From positions 2,053,279 through 2,117,278 of the forward strand of contig JAQFVV010006275.1 in the NCBI GenBank assembly GCA_028023455.1: a stretch of 64,000 bases of DNA. Direction: 5' to 3'. The notes beneath the pieces were generated by a model. It searched no databases, was not told the DNA's origin, and was given only the letters and a program-made list of their open reading frames with translations. Both the position numbers and the translations under genes were made by a program. Origin of the DNA: Epiperipatus broadwayi (lineage: Eukaryota; Onychophora; Udeonychophora; Euonychophora; Peripatidae). Below, one piece after another: positions 58,920 through 64,000 of the stretch. The first letter of the stretch is position 1. Each line of letters opens with the position of its first letter.

Positions 58920-59270
58920 CAGGGGTCCCCAACCTTTTTGCACTTAAGAGCACAATCTATAATACCGGTCAGGTGGCGGGCACCATTTATTTTTTCAATG
59001 TAAATTTATAGTTGGATATTGTTAATAATACACAAAATGTACAAAAAAATATTTATTTCAAAAATAAAATTTTAACATATAATTAATGTTTATATTTTTA
59101 CAACTGTAAAAGTATAGTATGCCCTACAATTTGATTACAATATGATACAATAATTTATAACAAATTTTAAAAATTAAATTTATTTGTATCAGATAAATAA
59201 TTTTTTATCTTGTTCGGATAGCGGCGGGCACACGTAAAATGGTTTGCGGAGACAGGGTTGGGGACTCCTG
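58920..59270. mobile_element. hAT-type MITE, 351 bp
   Basis: Terminal inverted repeats CAGGGGTCCCCAACC and (right end, reversed) CAGGAGTCCCCAACC match at 14 of 15. Flanking 8-bp duplications are CCTTACAT (58912-58919) and CCCTACAT (59271-59278), 7 of 8 identical. The CAGGGGT(C/G) terminus and 8-bp target duplication are hallmarks of hAT transposons. Sub-terminal GTGGCGGGCA and GCGGCGGGCAC lie in direct orientation near each end. The AT-rich centre has no transposase, so it depends on an autonomous relative not present here. Confidence 0.93.
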
Positions 59271-59579
59271 CCCTACATCCACAAACTTAATTAGCTTTTG
59301 TCACTTCTATTTTAATTGATTGACATTATATATAAATTTAGTCAACCTTCTATTTTTGACTTACTGTGCTTCAAAATTTTGGAATATCCAAAACTTTCTG
59401 TCCTTTTTTCTGTATGAAAGCTTTATTTCTTTAAATATTAATGATATAATTAATGTATTCTCAATATTTACTTGCCAAAACCTTTTAATATAGATAGTCA
59501 ATTTTATTTTGCATAATCTTTGTAGAAATTCATGTTAATCTGAATATTGTATTCCAAATATAACTAAATGGTACATTAA
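59271..59579. other. AT-rich spacer
   Basis: Nothing recognised between the MITE and the SINE. Confidence 0.4.
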
Positions 59580-59670
59580 GTAGGTCAGTGCGACTGCTTT
59601 GCAATTGCAGGCAGTTGCCCGGGTTGCGGGTTCGCGTCCCGGCCGATGCTATGACACTTAAAAAAAAAAA
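59580..59670 (+). repeat. tRNA-derived SINE, 5'-truncated
   Basis: It begins within the head (GTAGGTCAGTGCGACTGC), box B is TTGCGGGTTCGCGTCCCGGCC, followed by GATGCTATGACACTTA and an 11-A tail. Box A is truncated or altered. It belongs with the GACACTT subfamily of 57.52 kb. Confidence 0.85.
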
Positions 59671-62600
59671 GTATGTAAAGTTATTTGATTTAATTGAAGA
59701 ACAATCTCACACATTTTTCTGTTATCCTATTGCCTGAGTTTTATATCTGGATAAAGGTTAGAAATTTTTTTATGTAACTGAGAATTTTCTAAACAAACAT
59801 AATTTTTTAAGTATCCTATAATCAATCCACTAAACTTCAATATTTATTTGTTAATAGCTATCTATCTAGCTATTATTAACTGAAGGTTAAAAGTCACAAG
59901 ATGAAAGTGTCAGTCATGTAAGTGATAATGTAGTAACCAAATGTCGGGCCTTCTAATGCTTGATTAAAGAATTCAAGTTGTTTTTTAATATTTCCATTTA
60001 ACTCATGTTTCAAATTTATATTAATTAAAGGTTAGATGAAATATTTTATTTATGGCTTAATAGTATGTAACAATAAATGTCAATTCTTGCTTGGAGAATG
60101 ATTAAAAGAGCCTGGCTTATTGAAAGATTCTGTTGGAATAGAATAATACTTCTGATTTTTTTGTTTAAAATTATTGGATAGTTGTAGTGAAATTTAATTA
60201 TAATAACTGAATGTTAGTTATGGTGAAAGAAAAGTTAGGAATGCATTATTATTATAAAAATTTAAAAGGAAAAGGTATGAAGACATCATTAGAAAAAAAT
60301 ATGCATGTGTAAATAGTGCTAAATATGTAAATGTATATATTGTACTGGTCGGTTTTGTATGTTCACATAACAAGATCTAGCATCTAGGCAAAAGTACCTC
60401 GAATCCAATCATGCGCAAGATACATAAGTCAGGAACACTCATGAATTCTGCCCTATTTGCCTATTTTCCAGATCTACCAACTTATGAGCAACAATCCCGA
60501 TGATATCGATCTAATTTTATCTCTCTCCACCGGCATCGCACATCGGAGACACAAAAAGACTCTTAATAATTTCATGTTTAATGGTGGAATATTTACATGA
60601 AATATAATTTAGAAGCATTTAATAATCGTAACCTTTCTTATTAATTATATATTAGCAGAGATCATCTAGTCAGTAGAAGCATAACTTATTAATTAAAATA
60701 TTAATTTAAATAAAAGAAAATACAATGATTCGGAAATGTTATAATATATATATTTAAGATTTATTATTTTAACAAAATATAAGTAAACGCATGTCATCAT
60801 TGATTGATCATTGGCCTCATAAATATTCTATGACAGTTGGTCATAAAGAAATCATATTACATTTGGTTGATAAATTAAAAATCAAATTTAACAGATGACT
60901 TTGTTTATAGTTGCGACTATGCCAATAGTATAGACCATAACAATGAATATAAGATTTAGCACTATTAGGAAATATAATTTTGAAGTACCACTACACCCCC
61001 AGAAAGAACAAAATAGCATTTAACTGATTTGAAAGATAATTATTATTTTATAACGAAGCATTACATTTGTACAAAATATAGTGATTAATATTCAATTTAT
61101 AAAGTGACAGACGTGTGTGGGATAGCTGATGAATATATATTAATAATAATAATGTTGCAATGACGCGCATTTTAAATATTGGACATAGATCTGTTTAGCA
61201 AAAATTATGGCTTATGGATGTTCATGGGTTTACTAAAAATATAACAAAGGGCGGTGTGTACATGGCAGTGTATTTGATGTGATCCAGTCACGGATCCGAA
61301 CATGTGCTTCATGGAATTCATTTTGAAGAGAAAATACTGATGTAACTCTGCAAACGTTGGCAGGATCGGTTTATAAATGAAGAGTAGTCAGTTATGCATT
61401 TATTGGGCTGGTTTTTCCAGAGCGAAGTCCCCAGAGGGGGTTAAAGCCTGGTTCTTGGACTTTGAGAAGGATAACGGGATTAGACTTTGCGATACCTCCA
61501 GATAAGAGAAGCACGAATATGTAAGATAAAAACAAGTGTGCCTATATGCACGCAATGCTTGGGATAACAAAATATATATAGCTTTAAAGACTATTTTAAT
61601 TACTTAATGCCCATAAATTATAGAATATCCTGCGTAATGATATGATCTAATCGCTAAACAGGCATGGATGATTTAAATTAATTAAATTATATAAATTTTA
61701 AGACATAAAGATTCCCCTTTCCCTTTACTTTAAATTATTTATAACTTCCCACACCATTTAATAAATACAAATTTCAGTTAAAATGCTATTATTAGAAATA
61801 AATATGTTTATATGGAAACAATTGGGGTGGTGGAAATAACTGGGATAATAATTAGATTTTACATATATGAAATACATTTACGGTTGGGATTAGCGCATTT
61901 AAAAAAAGATAAAAAAAAACATTTTTAGAAAAATAGATGTTGATCTGTTCTCCTACAACAGTTTATAAGATAATGACTGTTTTTCCAAACTCATGAGCAC
62001 CTGCATAAGTCGAATAGGACTTGTTTTTAATTAAAATATGTTCTTAATTACCCTGTAAGTGATGGGTAGGGAAACTAGAAAGGAATTACATGCTAGCGAG
62101 TTTGAAATATTACTGGCATTTTAAAACACAAAAATATGTAATATAATAATGAAATAAAATATGATTGCCACATGGAAATAATAAAAAAGAAAACATATTG
62201 AATAGAGGCTCAATGATAGAATAGGTTAAGTTATATAGAGTTATACTTAGGTAAAATTACATAAGATATAAATATTTACATAAGATATTAGAATAGAGCA
62301 TCAGGATTATTGTTGTTATAGAAGGCTAAACTTAATATAATCATAGAGCGGCTAAAGTTTAGCGGTCCTTGATGTTTGGAATGTTCATCGGCGTTAATAC
62401 ACTAGATCTAGGTTTGGAATAAGGCATCACAGGTAGCACTTTACTTATTTAATTGGTAAACATTTGAAAGTTCATAGGCACAGGATCTGGAGCTTTTCTT
62501 ACAGGAATGAGCATGTTGGAACAGAGGGGAAGGTGAAGTTTCCCCTACTCATGGCACATTGGATGAAAATTTAAACTAGCGTGGATTATGTGTACCATCG

Positions 62601-63347
62601 TTAATTTATGGTTGTCCCCTCCTTTTCGGATTCAAATCCAGCAGTATTTATACTCTTTTTTTGATGTAGTATAGCACTTAACTGCTGGACTTGAGGCAAT
62701 TTGAGCACTTTAGCAAAGCTAAAATCTGCTGACCAGATATCTTTTGTTTTGTAAGTCTTTTGAAACAATGCAATCCTGTTACAAGTTTCTCAAACGATTG
62801 TTTTAAAATAAATGATTTTAAAACAAGTTGGCATGGATAAAATTTCACTAATGGATTTTATTTTACTATTACAATTTTTGACCTTTTAATTTTAACTAAT
62901 AGGCTTTTCCAGGTAATTGTTTTTAGCTGTGTTTGAGAAACTTCTTAAAAGAATTGCATCATTTTCTGACCGCTAAAATTAAATATAAAAAATAGTACAT
63001 TTCATATATGAATTTTAAGATACATGAATAATATAATTATTTATACGATTTATTATCAATCTCCCAACACTGAAAATATATATATTTATCCGCTATGCAC
63101 ACACACACACATTAAAATAATATTAAATATTTATTTATTAAATTATTTTGCGTTAAGATATATAAATATCTACATCAATTATGTTTAAATGGTTAAGCAA
63201 AGGAAAAATATATGTTAGTACATATGTATACATGTGTAAGGATGGGTTTAAACATGGTTTGGTGGTAGGAGACTGTAAGTGGGCTGTGATGCACGATCTG
63301 AGCATCAGATCGACTGCTTCAATATATATTTAAAAAAGTAATGTTAG
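59671..63347. other. Unassigned; two G+C-richer patches
   Basis: Two patches differ from the AT-rich background: 60340-60560 (contains AATCATGCGCAAGATACAT and TCTCTCCACCGGCATCGC) and 61240-61530 (one plus frame reads YWAGFSRAKSPEGVKAWFLD, then FEKDNGIRLCDTSR). Both could be exon or repeat remnants; I could not assign either. The remainder is AT-rich, with TA runs and a CA run at about 63100. Confidence 0.35.
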
Positions 63348-64000
63348 GCATTTGATTCTATAAACATTTCTTCAGTGATTAAAACATTGGATCATCAAGG
63401 TATAGATCCAGGATATTGTCATATTTTAAACAATATTTATAAAAATGCAACAGCAACAATTAGATTACATAATGATACTGGGAAAGTCAACATTGAGAAA
63501 GGTGTAAGACAAGGTGACTCCATATCTCCAAAACTTTTTACAGCAGTGCTGCAAGAAGTTTTTTGTGGATTAAAATGGGAAACTAAAGGAGTGAAAGTAA
63601 ATGGAAATTATTTAAGTCATTTAGATTTCGCAGATGATGTAGTTGTTTTTGCAAATAATGCTTCAGAGCTGCAGGAAATGTTGCAGGAGTTATCAGATGA
63701 AAGTAGGAAAGTAGGACTAAAGATAAATGTTAAAAAGACTAAAGTAATGTTTAATCGATTTGCTCAAAATATGAAAATAAAGATTGATTATGATGAATTA
63801 GAAGAAGTTAAGAGTTACAAATACCTTGGTCAGATTATTAATACAGATGGAAACATAATGGAGGAAATTAATCATAGAATTAAACTTGGTTGGAGTGCTT
63901 TCGGTAGAAATAACTTGATATTAAAAGGAAATATGCCTATGTGTTTGAAAAGAAAGGTTTTTAACAAATGTGTTTTACCAGTTCTTACTTATGGATCTGA
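63348..64000 (+). CDS. RTE-type LINE reverse transcriptase, 5'-truncated, runs off window
   Basis: The frame is open from 63348 (just after an in-frame TAG) to the last base, ~217 codons. It starts inside RT motif AFDSINISSVIKTLDHQG, continues YKNATATIRLHNDTGKVNIEKGVRQGDS-ISPKLFTAVLQEVFCGL (the GVRQGDSISP motif), then HLDFADDVVVFANNA (catalytic FADD box, intact), KVGLKINVKKTKVM, YKYLGQIINTDG, MEEINHRIKLGWSAFGRNNLI and CLKRKVFNKCVLPVLTYGS. Absence of stops and intact FADD show this is the youngest RTE copy here. The N-terminal endonuclease and the first RT motifs are missing, as expected of 5' truncation during target-primed reverse transcription. The coding sequence should continue past the window with the WAGHIAR block seen at 24.2-24.4 kb. 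I see no start codon of its own. Confidence 0.9.

Overview
The window is very AT-rich metazoan DNA (about a quarter to 30% G+C by eye), full of poly-A/T runs, TA and AAT microsatellites and several families of interspersed repeats. I recognise no intact host protein-coding gene, rRNA or functional tRNA. Nearly every recognisable coding stretch is retrotransposon debris: non-LTR elements of RTE type, another LINE type with a zinc-knuckle C-terminus, and Penelope-like elements (PLEs) with a GIY-YIG endonuclease. The mix of tRNA-derived SINEs, RTE LINEs, PLEs, a hAT MITE and hammerhead-bearing repeats fits an AT-rich invertebrate. I cannot name the taxon from sequence alone.

Layout. 1-4.1 kb: little beyond a tRNA-like SINE tail. 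4.1-6 kb: a hammerhead/tRNA-like composite, a hairpin, an RTE 3' relic and a SINE. 6-12.8 kb: AT-rich DNA with an AAT microsatellite and one SINE. 12.9-14.15 kb: an inverted-repeat cluster holding a tandem dimer of a ~455-bp unit, with hammerhead ribozymes on both strands. 15.6-15.9 kb: a second hammerhead/tRNA-like fold-back. 19.9-23.1 kb: two convergent PLE copies, + then -. 24.1-25.3 kb: an RTE copy (-). 26.3-28 kb: a second hammerhead repeat family and a separate minimal hammerhead. 30.7-31.1, 33.6-34.1 and 37.6-37.9 kb: fold-back repeats. 35.9-36.0 kb: two hairpins with the same loop and different stems. 39.1-41.1 kb: a long RTE relic (-). 41.4-44.6 kb: a SINE, LINE C-terminal fragments and decayed hammerhead repeats. 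45 and 51.3 kb: long palindromes. 49.6-50.2 kb: PLE fragments. 51.75-54.83 kb: a ~3.1-kb element with 36-bp terminal inverted repeats, an internal satellite and a nested PLE-related fold-back insertion. 57.5-59.7 kb: two SINEs and a hAT MITE. 63.35-64.0 kb: a 5'-truncated but open RTE reverse transcriptase running off the window end.

How the parts relate. The most interesting theme is self-cleaving RNA. At least two unrelated repeat families carry type I hammerhead cores: one with CTGATGA, a 4-bp stem II and a 2-bp stem III, the other with CTGATGAGTGCTG and a longer stem III. One family is tandemly repeated, as expected of retrozymes or PLE-derived satellites that are processed by ribozyme cleavage and mobilised by an autonomous retroelement's reverse transcriptase. 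PLE coding copies and an apparently recent RTE copy are present in the same window as candidate enzyme sources. That functional link is inference; the motifs themselves are visible.
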